NCBI GenBank assembly: GCA_029261855.1
Contig: JAJDAN010000088.1
Span: 62,001 to 126,000, forward strand
Reading direction: 5' to 3'
DNA from: Deltaproteobacteria bacterium
Lineage (GTDB): Bacteria > Myxococcota_A > UBA9160 > UBA4427
Length of the DNA: 64,000 nt
Position numbers and translations under genes: made by a program. Shown here piece by piece: positions 18,795 to 27,604 of this stretch. How positions within the stretch are numbered: position 1 is the first letter of the stretch; each line of letters starts with the position of its first letter. Under the pieces are notes generated by a model. The model was not told the origin of the DNA. It saw nothing but the letters and a program-made list of their open reading frames with translations, and made no database searches.

Positions 18795-20315
18795 TCAGTC
18801 GTCGAGCTTCGAGGCCAGCACCCGCTCGAGCCGCGCTTCTTCCCGGCGCAGGTGCACCGTCTTTCCGCCCGTCACGTAGACGAGGCCCTTCTTCGCGCCC
18901 TTCGGTTTCTTGACGTTCTTGATCGGCACGACGTGGACGTCGGCGCGGCCGGCGTTCTTCTGTTTCGAAAAGTGAACGGCCAGCTCACAGGCGTCGAGCA
19001 CTGATTCCTGGGGCGGGTCCGGTCGTCCCTCGGTGCGCAGGATGACGTGGCTGCCCGGCGCGCCGTCCAGGTGGAAGAAGAGGTCCTTGCCCCGGGCCAG
19101 TCGCGTCGAGAGGTGATCGTTCGCCTCGTCGCTGCGCCCGACCCAGATCTCGAGATCGTCCCGGCTCTTGTAGCGACGGGGCAGCAGACGGCGCGGGACG
19201 TTCTGCAAGAGCGGCGGCAGCTTGCTGGTGGCGGCGGGCTCGTCCCGACGCTCGGGGACGGGTCGGTCGAGCAGCCTGGCGATCTCGGGACGCGCCGCGA
19301 CCTCCTCGAGTGCGCTGCGCACTTCCTCGCCAGCAGGCGAGTCGACGAGACCGGTGACGCGCTGTTGCAACGCCACGATCTCGTCGCGCCATTCCCGCGC
19401 GGCGTCCAGCTGCCCGCCGGCCTTCGTCAGGCGTCTCAGCAGCTTGTGGTAGCGCTTGAAGATCGCCTCCATGTTGGCCTTGGGCGACTTCGTCGGGTCG
19501 AGGGGGATCACGACGTCCTCGTCCTTCGCGTAGTCGCGAACCGTCACCTCCGCCGCCCCGGTCTCGACCTTGGCCAGCGAGCTCTTGAGCAGCTCGCCCC
19601 GACGCTGCAGGTCGTTGACCTCGTCTGTCTCCGCCAGCTCGGATTCCACCCGGGCGAGTCTGCGCTCGGCGTTCTTGGCTTCCTTCCGGATCGCCTTCAG
19701 CAGACGCCGAGCCAGGTCGTCGCTGCCACGCTCTTCTTCCTCTCCCGCGTAGTGGAACTCGACGGCAGCGAGATAGCCGCTGTCCTCGGTGTCGGCGAAA
19801 CGATCCTCGCCCGCAACGGGAACGGTCCGCCCGGGGCTCCGGAACTTCTCACCGACCGCGAGTTCGGGGCGCGTGTCCCGGGCTGGACGAAGCGCGGCGC
19901 GCACGACGTCTTCGGCGTCGAGCAGGTAGACGTTGCTGCGTCGTCCGAAGAGACACAGCACGAGCTCGAAATCTCCCTCCCGCGACTCGAAGCGGAGGGC
20001 GAGCTGGCGGTCCCCGTCGCGGATACGAGCGCGCAGCAGGCGCGCACGAGAGAGGTGCTTGCGGAGATAGGAGGTGAGCGCCGGCGGCTGCGCGGTCGCC
20101 GGGGGCAGCTTCGCGAGTGCGGACACCCGAGCCACCTCGGGCGCTGCCGAGAGCAGCACGTGTCGCTTGCCGCCCGCGCCGGACGCGGGGTCCCGCCGGT
20201 AGACAGTCAGGACCAGGCGCTCGGCGTCGGGCTGCATCCAGCGTTCGATGCGCCCGCCCCCGAATTCGTCGGTGAGGACCCGAGCGGCGCGTTCCAGCTC
20301 TCGCAGACTCAGCAT
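18795..20315 (-). CDS. NFACT family protein (RqcH/Tae2-like)
   Basis: A 506-residue protein. The N-terminal NFACT-N region is followed by a coiled-coil middle (KNAERRLARVESELAETDEV and nearby) and a C-terminal NFACT-R domain containing LEIWVGRSDEANDHLSTR and DLFFHLDGAPGSHVIL. Known relatives (bacterial RqcH, eukaryotic Rqc2) bind stalled large ribosomal subunits and add C-terminal tails to mark peptides for decay. Whether this divergent copy does the same is not shown. The DR dipeptide expected in the N-terminal domain of active RqcH is not obvious. Its stop is 22 bases from the convergent MFS gene's end, and it lies downstream of mutM on the same strand. Confidence 0.82.
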   Translation of the reverse strand: MLSLRELERAARVLTDEFGGGRIERWMQPDAERLVLTVYRRDPASGAGGKRHVLLSAAPEVARVSALAKLPPATAQPPALTSYLRKHLSRARLLRARIRDGDRQLALRFESREGDFELVLCLFGRRSNVYLLDAEDVVRAALRPARDTRPELAVGEKFRSPGRTVPVAGEDRFADTEDSGYLAAVEFHYAGEEEERGSDDLARRLLKAIRKEAKNAERRLARVESELAETDEVNDLQRRGELLKSSLAKVETGAAEVTVRDYAKDEDVVIPLDPTKSPKANMEAIFKRYHKLLRRLTKAGGQLDAAREWRDEIVALQQRVTGLVDSPAGEEVRSALEEVAARPEIARLLDRPVPERRDEPAATSKLPPLLQNVPRRLLPRRYKSRDDLEIWVGRSDEANDHLSTRLARGKDLFFHLDGAPGSHVILRTEGRPDPPQESVLDACELAVHFSKQKNAGRADVHVVPIKNVKKPKGAKKGLVYVTGGKTVHLRREEARLERVLASKLDD

Positions 20316-20336
20316 GCGCGTCTCACTTCTGGCCGG

Positions 20337-21215
20337 CTACTTCTGACAGAGCGGACAGTAGTGGGTGCCGCGCTGGGCGACGACCTTCTTGCGGATGGGG
20401 GAACCACATTCTCGGCACGGCTCGCCGTCCCGGGCGTACACCCTGCGCTCGTCCTGGTAGGCGCCGTCCGTTCCGTCGGGCGCAACGTAGTCACTGATCG
20501 ACGAGCCCCCGGTATCGATGGACCGCTGCAGCACCCGGGTGAGCGCTTCCGCGATGCGATCGCATTCCGGCCCCGTGACGCGACCCGCGGCTCGCCCCGG
20601 TCGCACACCCGCCAGGAACAGGGCTTCGTCGGCATAGATGTTGCCGCAACCCGCGATCACCGACTGGTCGAGCAGCAGCGCCTTGATCGGTGCCCTCCGC
20701 TTGCGACTGGCGGAAAAGAGGAGCCCGCCGGTCACCTGGAGCGCATCACTGCCCAGCCTGGACAGTCGCTCGCTGGCCTGGCCGGGGCCCAGCAGGAACA
20801 CCTTCCCGAACTTTCGGACGTCGCGCATGAAGACCCCCGGTCCGCCGTCCGCGAACTCGAAGCGCAGATGCGTGTGCGCGTCCGGTCGAAAGCCCTGCCG
20901 CTGCTCTTCGGGTGTCAGAGCCGATCGTGCGGTCGCCGACAACAGGCGCGGGCTGCGCGCGCCCTCGGCGAAGAGCTGGCCGGTCATGCCCAGGTGGATC
21001 ACCAGTCGCGTGCCGTCGTCGAGCCAGGCCACCAGGTACTTCCCGTGCCGTTCGAGGGTGGCGACCGTCCGGCCGGCGAGCGACTTCCGGAGCACCGCGG
21101 TCTTCGTGACGAAGAAGTAGCTGTCCGCGGTGGTCCGCAGCGTCGCGATCTTCCGCCCCACGAGCATGGGCTCGATGCGGCGGCGGGTCACCTCGACTTC
21201 GGGCAGCTCGGGCAC
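20337..21215 (-). CDS. mutM: Formamidopyrimidine-DNA glycosylase (Fpg/MutM)
   Basis: A 292-residue DNA repair enzyme that removes oxidised purines such as 8-oxoguanine and nicks the abasic site. GTG at 21215 gives the mature N-terminus PELPEVEV, in which Pro is the Schiff-base nucleophile and the next Glu is catalytic. The conserved lysine lies in LERHGKYL. Downstream are the helix-two-turn-helix region (LLLDQSVIAGCGNIYADE) and a C-terminal zinc finger with four cysteines (CRECG...CPLC). The much longer open frame extending to 24698 is antisense to ileS and not coding. Its stop is 21 bases upstream of the NFACT gene's start, and it is divergent from ileS. Confidence 0.95.
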   Translation of the reverse strand: MPELPEVEVTRRRIEPMLVGRKIATLRTTADSYFFVTKTAVLRKSLAGRTVATLERHGKYLVAWLDDGTRLVIHLGMTGQLFAEGARSPRLLSATARSALTPEEQRQGFRPDAHTHLRFEFADGGPGVFMRDVRKFGKVFLLGPGQASERLSRLGSDALQVTGGLLFSASRKRRAPIKALLLDQSVIAGCGNIYADEALFLAGVRPGRAAGRVTGPECDRIAEALTRVLQRSIDTGGSSISDYVAPDGTDGAYQDERRVYARDGEPCRECGSPIRKKVVAQRGTHYCPLCQK

Positions 21216-21287
21216 GACGCCTAGGGTACTGGTAAGCTCGCCCGACGCCGGGCCCCGACCCCTCGCCGCGAAAGAAAGCGTTCGACC

Positions 21288-24200
21288 ATGAGCCGCAAGG
21301 CTGCAAAGAAACCCTATCCCGAAGTCGATCCCTCCCCGAACTGGCCCGCCCTCGAGCAGGCGGTCCTCGATTCCTGGGAGCGCGACGGCACCTTCCAGCG
21401 GTCCATCGACCAGCGACCAGCGGGTGAGGGCGGTCGCAACGAGTACGTCTTCTACGACGGCCCGCCCTTCGCGAACGGTCTGCCCCACCACGGGCACCTC
21501 GTCACCGGCTACATCAAGGACATCATCCCGCGCTACCAGACCCTGCGCGGCAGGCGTGTGGAACGGCGCTTCGGCTGGGACTGCCACGGCCTGCCCGTCG
21601 AGATGCTCGCCGAGAAGGAGCTCGGGGTCGCCGGCCACAAGGCCATCACCGAGTACGGCGTCGGCCGCTTCAACGAGTACTGCATGTCGTCGGTCTTCCG
21701 CTTCACCGGCGAATGGGAGCGCTACGTCAAGCGCTCGGCCCGTTGGGTCGACTTCGAGAACGACTACAAGACCCTCGAGCTGCCCTACATGGAAAGCATC
21801 ATCTGGGCCGTGAAGCAGCTCCACGAAAAGGGTCTGCTCTACGAAGGCTACAAGGTGATGCCCTACTCCTGGGCGGCCGAGACGGTGCTCTCGAACTTCG
21901 AGACCCGCATGGACGACGCCTACCGGGACCGCCAGGACCCGGCCATCACCGTGCGCTTCGAGCTTCTGCCCGAGAGCGGCGATGAGCTGCCGACGGACCT
22001 GCTGGCCTGGACGACGACGCCCTGGACCCTGCCGTCGAACCTGGCGCTCGCCGTCGGCCCCGATCTCGACTATTCGGTGCTCGAGACGGACGGTCCCGAC
22101 GGACCACGCAGGGTCATTCTCGGCGAGGAGACCGTCGCGAAGTACGAGAAGGAATTCGGCGACGCGCGCCGCGTCGGCTCGGTGAAGGGCGCCGATCTCG
22201 TCGGCCGCCGCTACCGGCCCCTGTTCCCGTTCTTCGAATCTCTCGGCGGAAAGGCGGGCCGCGCCTTCCGGGTGCTGGCCGCCGACTTCATCGAGACCGA
22301 CGAAGGCACCGGCGTCGTCCACATGGCGCCCGGCTTCGGCGAAGACGACATGCGCGTCTGCCAGGAAAACGACATCCCCACGGTGGTGCCGGTCGACGAT
22401 TCTGGACGCTTCACCGCCGAGGTGCCCACCTGGCAGGGCGTGCAGGTGTTCGAGGCCAACAAGCCGATCATCCGCGACCTGCGCGACCGCGGTCTCCTTG
22501 TTCGGCACGAGACGTACTCCCACAGCTACCCGCACTGTTGGCGCACCGACCAGCCGCTCATCTACAAGGCGATGAACAGCTGGTACGTGAAGGTGACCGA
22601 CCTGCGCGAGCGCGCGGGCGAGCTGAACCAGCAGATCAACTGGGTGCCGTCGAACGTCCGGGACGGCCGCTTCGGCAAGTGGCTCGAGGGCGCCATCGAC
22701 TGGTCGATCTCGCGCAACCGCTTCTGGGGAACGCCGATCCCCGTGTGGAAGAGCGACGACCCCAACTACCCGCGCATAGACGTATACGGCAGCCTCGACG
22801 AGATCGAGCGCGACTTCGGCAGGCGTCCGAACAACCTGCATCGCCCAGACATCGACGAGTTCGTGCGTCCCAACCCGGACGACCCCAGCGGCAAGAGCAT
22901 GATGCGCCGGGTGCCCGAGGTGCTCGACTGCTGGTTCGAGTCCGGGGCGATGCCCTTCGCCCAGGTCCACTACCCGTTCGAGAACAAGGAGTGGTTCGAG
23001 AACCACTTCCCCGCGGACTTCATCGTCGAGTACGTGGCCCAGACGCGCGGCTGGTTCTACACGATGCACGTGCTGGCGACGGCGCTCTTCGATCGCCCCG
23101 CGTTCTCGAACGCCATCTGCCACGGGGTGATCCTGGCCGAAGGCGGACGGAAGCTCAGCAAGAGTCTGCGCAACTACACCGACCCGGAAGACATCTTCCG
23201 GGCAATCGGATCGGACGCCCTGCGCTGGTTCCTGGTGTCGTCGCCCATCGTGCGCGGCGGCGAGCTGACCATCGCGGAAGACGACAGCCAGGTGCGCGAC
23301 GCCGTCCGCGTCGTCATCAACCCCATCTGGAACGCCTGGTACTTCTTCTCTCTCTACGCGAACTCCGACGGCGTCGAGGCGAAGCTGCGCACGGACAGCA
23401 AGCAGCTGCTCGACCGCTACATCCTCGCGAAGACCAGCGCGCTGGTGACGGGAATCGCCGAGTCCCTGGACGCCTACGATCTTTCCGGGGCGTGCCAGCG
23501 CTTCGTCGACCACCTCGACGCCCTCAACAACTGGTACATCCGGCGCAGCCGCGACCGCTTCTGGCGAGCGACTCTCGACGGCGTCGCGGACCCCGACAAG
23601 CAGGACGCCTACGACACCCTCTACACGGTGCTCGTCACCCTCTGCCGCGTCGTGAGCCCCCTGCTTCCCATCATTACCGAGCAGATCCACCGCGGCCTCA
23701 CCGGCGAGGAAAGCGTCCACCTGACGGACTGGCCGACCCTGCTGGACGATGCCGCCGACCCGCAGCTCGTCGCGGAGATGGACCGGGTGCGATCGGTCTG
23801 CTCGGCGGCGCTCGCCCTGCGCGCCAGCGAGAACGCCCGGGTGAGGCAGCCGCTGGCCTCGCTCACCGTCGCCGGCGCGAACGGGGCGCTGCTCGAGCCC
23901 TACGCGGACCTCATCGAAGACGAGGTCAACGTCAAGCAGCTGAAGCTGACGAGCGACATCGACGACTACGCGACCTTCCGCCTCCAGGTCAACTCGCGGG
24001 CGCTGGGACCGCGCCTGGGCAAGGACATGAAGAAGGTGCTCGCCGCGTCCAAGCAGGGCGACTGGCGCACCCTCGAATCGGGCGCGGTGGAAGTCGCCGG
24101 ATTCGAGCTGCAGGAAGGCGAGTACGAGCTGCTGCTGCAGCCGAAGGACGGCGTCGCCTGCGAGCCGCTTCCCAGCCGCGATGCCATCGTCGTGCTCGAC

Positions 24201-24503
24201 CTCGCGCTCACCGACGACCTGATCGCCGAAGGACGCGCGCGCGACGTGGTGCGCGCCGTGCAGCAGGCGCGCAAGGAAGCCGACCTGCACGTGTCGGACC
24301 GCATTCACCTGGCGCTCGCGCTGCCGGACGATTTCCGGGTCGCCGTGCTGCAGTTCAGCGAGTACGTGAAGGAGCAGACCCTGGCCACCCAGCTCGACCT
24401 GCGCCCGGATGCGAGCGCCGAGCTCGCTGCGGGTCTCTCGGTGCACGAGGCCACCCTGGGCGGCGGAGCCGCACGGGTGGGTGTCGCGCGCGTCGCTGCC
24501 TGA
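21288..24503 (+). CDS. ileS: Isoleucyl-tRNA synthetase, type 2 (eukaryote-like)
   Basis: A 1071-residue class I synthetase that charges tRNA-Ile. The HIGH-type motif is GPPFANGLPHHGH (about 58-70) and the KMSKS-type motif is GGRKLSKSLRNY (about 617-628). The editing domain lies between (TTPWTLPSNLALAV). The length, the GLPHxGH form and a long C-terminal region without the usual zinc-finger cysteines of bacterial type 1 enzymes all indicate the type 2 group, known to include eukaryotic and mupirocin-tolerant enzymes. It is divergent from mutM and lies 16 bases before pqqB. ATG 21288 follows a purine-rich stretch. Confidence 0.93.
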   Translation: MSRKAAKKPYPEVDPSPNWPALEQAVLDSWERDGTFQRSIDQRPAGEGGRNEYVFYDGPPFANGLPHHGHLVTGYIKDIIPRYQTLRGRRVERRFGWDCHGLPVEMLAEKELGVAGHKAITEYGVGRFNEYCMSSVFRFTGEWERYVKRSARWVDFENDYKTLELPYMESIIWAVKQLHEKGLLYEGYKVMPYSWAAETVLSNFETRMDDAYRDRQDPAITVRFELLPESGDELPTDLLAWTTTPWTLPSNLALAVGPDLDYSVLETDGPDGPRRVILGEETVAKYEKEFGDARRVGSVKGADLVGRRYRPLFPFFESLGGKAGRAFRVLAADFIETDEGTGVVHMAPGFGEDDMRVCQENDIPTVVPVDDSGRFTAEVPTWQGVQVFEANKPIIRDLRDRGLLVRHETYSHSYPHCWRTDQPLIYKAMNSWYVKVTDLRERAGELNQQINWVPSNVRDGRFGKWLEGAIDWSISRNRFWGTPIPVWKSDDPNYPRIDVYGSLDEIERDFGRRPNNLHRPDIDEFVRPNPDDPSGKSMMRRVPEVLDCWFESGAMPFAQVHYPFENKEWFENHFPADFIVEYVAQTRGWFYTMHVLATALFDRPAFSNAICHGVILAEGGRKLSKSLRNYTDPEDIFRAIGSDALRWFLVSSPIVRGGELTIAEDDSQVRDAVRVVINPIWNAWYFFSLYANSDGVEAKLRTDSKQLLDRYILAKTSALVTGIAESLDAYDLSGACQRFVDHLDALNNWYIRRSRDRFWRATLDGVADPDKQDAYDTLYTVLVTLCRVVSPLLPIITEQIHRGLTGEESVHLTDWPTLLDDAADPQLVAEMDRVRSVCSAALALRASENARVRQPLASLTVAGANGALLEPYADLIEDEVNVKQLKLTSDIDDYATFRLQVNSRALGPRLGKDMKKVLAASKQGDWRTLESGAVEVAGFELQEGEYELLLQPKDGVACEPLPSRDAIVVLDLALTDDLIAEGRARDVVRAVQQARKEADLHVSDRIHLALALPDDFRVAVLQFSEYVKEQTLATQLDLRPDASAELAAGLSVHEATLGGGAARVGVARVAA

Positions 24504-24519
24504 ACGAGGAGGAACGCCC

Positions 24520-25413
24520 ATGAAGATCCACGTGCTCGGTTCGAGCGCTGGCGGTGGGCTTCCCCAGTGGAACTGCGGAGGCGAGTTCTCGACGCGCGCC
24601 CGTCGCGGCGACCCGGACGTCCCGCAACGCGCACAGCCGTCGATCGCGATCTCCGCGGACGGCGAGCGCTGGAGCGTGATCAACGCCAGCCCCGACATCC
24701 GTGATCAGCTCGCGCGCTTCGAGGGCCTGTACCCGCGAGAAGGCACGCGCGACGTCCCCCTCGACACGGTGGTCGTCACGAACGCAGATCTCGACCACAG
24801 CGTGGGACTGCTCGTGCTGCGCGAGTCACTGCCCTACCGCATCGTCACGACTCCCTGGGTGCGCAGCGCCATCCTGCGCAACAACGCGGCCTGGCGTCTG
24901 GTCGAACCGGCGTGGGGCAGCGCGAAGCTCGATGAACCCTTCGCCCTCGACCGCGACGGCCACCTGGAAGCGCGGCTCTTTCCGGTGCCGGGGAAGGTGC
25001 CGGGCTACCTGTCGGCTCTCGAGAAGAACTCGCCGGAAGCGACCGTCGGCTTGCGGGTCACCGACACCCGCAGCGGCGCGCGCCTCTGCTACGCGGCGGG
25101 CATCCAGGCCTACGACTCCGGCACTCTCGCCGAGCTGGCCGCGGCGGACGTCCGCTTCGTGGACGGCACCTTCTTCACGCCCCGCGAGCTGCTGGCCCTG
25201 CGACCCGGAGCCGCCGACGCTCACGCCATGGGCCATCTCCCCGTGAGCGGTGAGGGCGGGAGCCTCGACGTGCTTTCCGGCCTGCCGGGGCGCAGCATCT
25301 ACATCCACATCAACAATACGAACCCGATGGTGGACGCCGGGTCCGAGGCGGCGAAGCAGGTGCGCGAGAGCGGCATCGAGATCGCCTTCGACGGCATGGA
25401 GCTCTCGCTGTGA
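24520..25413 (+). CDS. pqqB: PqqB, metallo-beta-lactamase-fold PQQ biosynthesis protein
   Basis: A 297-residue member of the metallo-beta-lactamase fold. The start ILGSSAGGGLPQWNC-like signature (here VLGSSAGGGLPQWNCGG) is diagnostic of PqqB, as are the metal-site stretches VVTNADLDHSVGLL and MGHLPVSGEGG, and IYIHINNTNPM near the end. PqqB takes part in oxidising the peptide-derived tyrosine during PQQ synthesis. The cysteines that usually follow QWNC (QWNCxCxxC) are absent here. A GAGGAGG ribosome site precedes ATG 24520. Its end overlaps pqqCD by four bases. It directly follows ileS, and no pqqA is seen between. Confidence 0.93.
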   Translation: MKIHVLGSSAGGGLPQWNCGGEFSTRARRGDPDVPQRAQPSIAISADGERWSVINASPDIRDQLARFEGLYPREGTRDVPLDTVVVTNADLDHSVGLLVLRESLPYRIVTTPWVRSAILRNNAAWRLVEPAWGSAKLDEPFALDRDGHLEARLFPVPGKVPGYLSALEKNSPEATVGLRVTDTRSGARLCYAAGIQAYDSGTLAELAAADVRFVDGTFFTPRELLALRPGAADAHAMGHLPVSGEGGSLDVLSGLPGRSIYIHINNTNPMVDAGSEAAKQVRESGIEIAFDGMELSL

Positions 25414-26381
25414 GCCCTGCGAGCGGTGTGAACGCGCCGCTGTCCCCAGACGCGCTGTCCGCCGCTCTGCGGGCGATCGGCGAGGAGCGCTACCACCATC
25501 GCCACCCCTTCAACGAGCGCATGCACGAGGGGCTGCTCTCGCGCCGCGCACTCCAGACCTGGGTGGCGAACCGCTACTACTACCAGACGCGCATTCCCAT
25601 CAAGGACGGGATGATCCTCACCAAGTCGCCGGACGCGTCGTTCCGCCGGGAATGGGTCCAGCGCATCCACGACCACGACGGCCAGCGCGAGGGAGAAGGT
25701 GGACTCGAGCTGTGGCTGCGCCTGGCCGAGGCCGTCGGGCTCGAGCGAAGCGAGGTCGAGGCGTTCGAGCTGGTGGTGCCGGGAGCGCGCCGGGCCTGCG
25801 ACGAGTACGTCGCGTTCGTGGGCGGCCACGACCTGCTCGAGTCGGTCGCCGCTTCGCTCACCGAGCTGTTCGCCGGCTTCATCATGCACACCCGCATCGC
25901 GGCTTTCGAAAAGCACTACGCCTGGGTGAAGCCGGGCGGCCTCGACTACTTCCAGAGCCGCACCGTACAGGCGCCGAAGGATTCGAAGTACGGCCTCGAG
26001 TACGTGCTCGAGCACGCCCGCAGCCGCGAGGACCAGCAGCGCTGCCTCGCCGCCCTGCGAAAGAAGTGCGACATCCTGTGGAGCTTCCTCGACGCCGTCG
26101 ACCGCGCGACCGCGAGGCCCGTCCTCGCATCTCACGCGCTCGTTCGGGACGAGCCCGACGGCAGCCGTGTGGTCGTGCTCTCGGAACGCGCGGTCCGCAT
26201 CGGCGGCAGCGGCAACGAGATCCTCGAGCTGTGCGACGGGACGCGTACGGGCATGGACGTCGCCGGCGCCCGGGTCGCCGCCCATCCGGGCGAAGGGAGC
26301 GTGGCCGACGAGGTCCACGACTTCCTGGAAGAAATGGGGAAGGCCGGCGCCCTGCGCTTCGAGCCCGAAGCTCCCGAGTGA
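25410..26381 (+). CDS. pqqC: PqqC-PqqD fusion protein
   Basis: A 323-residue fusion. Residues about 10-235 are PqqC, the cofactor-free oxidase of the last PQQ step (RYHHRHPFNERMHEG, VANRYYYQTRIPIKD, GFIMHTRIAAFEKHY). Residues about 235-320 are PqqD, the peptide-binding chaperone that presents PqqA to PqqE (SGNEILELCDGTRT, VADEVHDFLEEM). Fused PqqCD is known from methylotrophs such as Methylobacterium. GTG start overlaps pqqB and its stop overlaps pqqE, each by four bases, so the three proteins are coupled. Confidence 0.94.
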   Translation: MSPASGVNAPLSPDALSAALRAIGEERYHHRHPFNERMHEGLLSRRALQTWVANRYYYQTRIPIKDGMILTKSPDASFRREWVQRIHDHDGQREGEGGLELWLRLAEAVGLERSEVEAFELVVPGARRACDEYVAFVGGHDLLESVAASLTELFAGFIMHTRIAAFEKHYAWVKPGGLDYFQSRTVQAPKDSKYGLEYVLEHARSREDQQRCLAALRKKCDILWSFLDAVDRATARPVLASHALVRDEPDGSRVVVLSERAVRIGGSGNEILELCDGTRTGMDVAGARVAAHPGEGSVADEVHDFLEEMGKAGALRFEPEAPE

Positions 26382-27463
26382 GCCCCCGGACCATGGCGCC
26401 GCGACCCTACAACCTGATCGCCGAGCTGAGCTACCGCTGCCCGCTCCGGTGCCCCTACTGCTCGAACCCCCTCGATTGGGCCGAGACCCGGGATTCCCTC
26501 GATACCGACGCCTGGTGCCGCGTCATGCGCGAGGCCAGCGCCCTGGGCGTCCTGCACGTGGGTCTCACCGGCGGTGAGCCCAGCGTGCGCAGCGACCTCG
26601 AAGACATCGTCGCTGCCGCCGCCGGCGCACAGCTCTTCACCCACCTCGTGACGGCCGGCCTGCCCCTCGACGAAGACCGCCTCGAAGCCCTGGCACGGGT
26701 CGGCCTTCGCAGCGTGCAGCTCTCGATCCAGGACGCACTCCCCGAGGCATCCGACCACATCGCGGGGACGACGTCCTTCGAACGCAAGCTGGCGATCGCT
26801 CGCAAGACCCGCGCGTTGGGGCTGCCGCTGGTCGTCAACGTCGTGCTTCACCGCCACAACCTCGGCCGCGTGCGGGAGCTCATCGCACTGGCTCGCGAGC
26901 TGGACGCCGAACGGATCGAGCTCGCCAACACCCAGTATCACGGCTGGGCGCTGCTGAACCGCGACGCGCTGCTTCCCTCGCGCGAGCAGCTGGCCGCGGC
27001 GTCCGCGATCGTCCAGGAAGAGCAGTCGAGGCCCGGGCTCGAGATCCTGTGGGTGCTGCCCGACTACTTCGGAGACCGCCCGAAGCCATGCATGGGTGGC
27101 TGGGGCAACAAGAACATCGTCGTCGCACCCGACGGCCTCGTGCTCCCGTGCCAGGCCGCGCGCTCGCTGCCCGGGCTCGAGTTCTACGACGTGTCCAGTC
27201 ACGGCCTCGAAGCCTGCTGGGCGGATGCCCCGGGCATGAACGCCTACCGGGGCGAAGACTGGATGCCCGAGCCCTGCCGCAGCTGCGACCGTCGCGGCCA
27301 GGACTTCGGCGGCTGCCGCTGCCAGGCCTTCGCGCTCACGGGCGACGCCACCCGAACGGACCCGGCCTGCGCGCTGTCCCCGGACCATGACGTCATCGCG
27401 AAACTGCGTGACGGGGATCACAGCGGAGTTCCGCTCCGCCATCGCTCAGCGACACGCAACTGA
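26378..27463 (+). CDS. pqqE: PqqE, radical SAM enzyme of PQQ synthesis
   Basis: About 361 residues. The radical SAM cluster motif is CPLRCPYC (CX3CX2C), followed by GLTGGEPSVR. The C-terminal SPASM region has CMGGWGNKNIVVAPDG, LPCQAARSLPG and CRSCDRRGQDFGGCRCQAF, matching PqqE auxiliary cluster ligands. PqqE makes the carbon-carbon bond between Glu and Tyr of PqqA, with PqqD as partner. GTG 26378 overlaps the pqqCD stop by four bases, as in the pair before it; ATG 26393 is an alternative. No PqqA-like short frame is seen between this gene and the next. Confidence 0.94.
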   Translation: MSPRTMAPRPYNLIAELSYRCPLRCPYCSNPLDWAETRDSLDTDAWCRVMREASALGVLHVGLTGGEPSVRSDLEDIVAAAAGAQLFTHLVTAGLPLDEDRLEALARVGLRSVQLSIQDALPEASDHIAGTTSFERKLAIARKTRALGLPLVVNVVLHRHNLGRVRELIALARELDAERIELANTQYHGWALLNRDALLPSREQLAAASAIVQEEQSRPGLEILWVLPDYFGDRPKPCMGGWGNKNIVVAPDGLVLPCQAARSLPGLEFYDVSSHGLEACWADAPGMNAYRGEDWMPEPCRSCDRRGQDFGGCRCQAFALTGDATRTDPACALSPDHDVIAKLRDGDHSGVPLRHRSATRN

Positions 27464-27604
27464 GCCTGCAACTTGCTGTTTGCGTGAGGCTTTCCCCGCA
27501 CGCAACCAAGCGGCAACCGAGCTAGCTTCAGCGTCGCCTCCCGCGAACCGAAACGCCTGGGAACGGCTGTGCGCCCGACAGCACGGTGTGCCGCGAGGAG
27601 AGTC

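Noticed and set aside
19047-21224. 725-residue plus-strand frame across NFACT and mutM
   Set aside because: Shadow frame with no family-like motif; both minus-strand genes are well supported.
21216-24698. Very long minus-strand open frame extending mutM upstream across ileS
   Set aside because: It is antisense to the clear ileS gene, has no domain of its own, and mutM has its proper GTG-Pro start at 21215.
27480-27505. TTGCGTG/CACGCAA inverted repeat after pqqE
   Set aside because: Seven-base stem with a twelve-base loop and no T-run; too weak to call a terminator.
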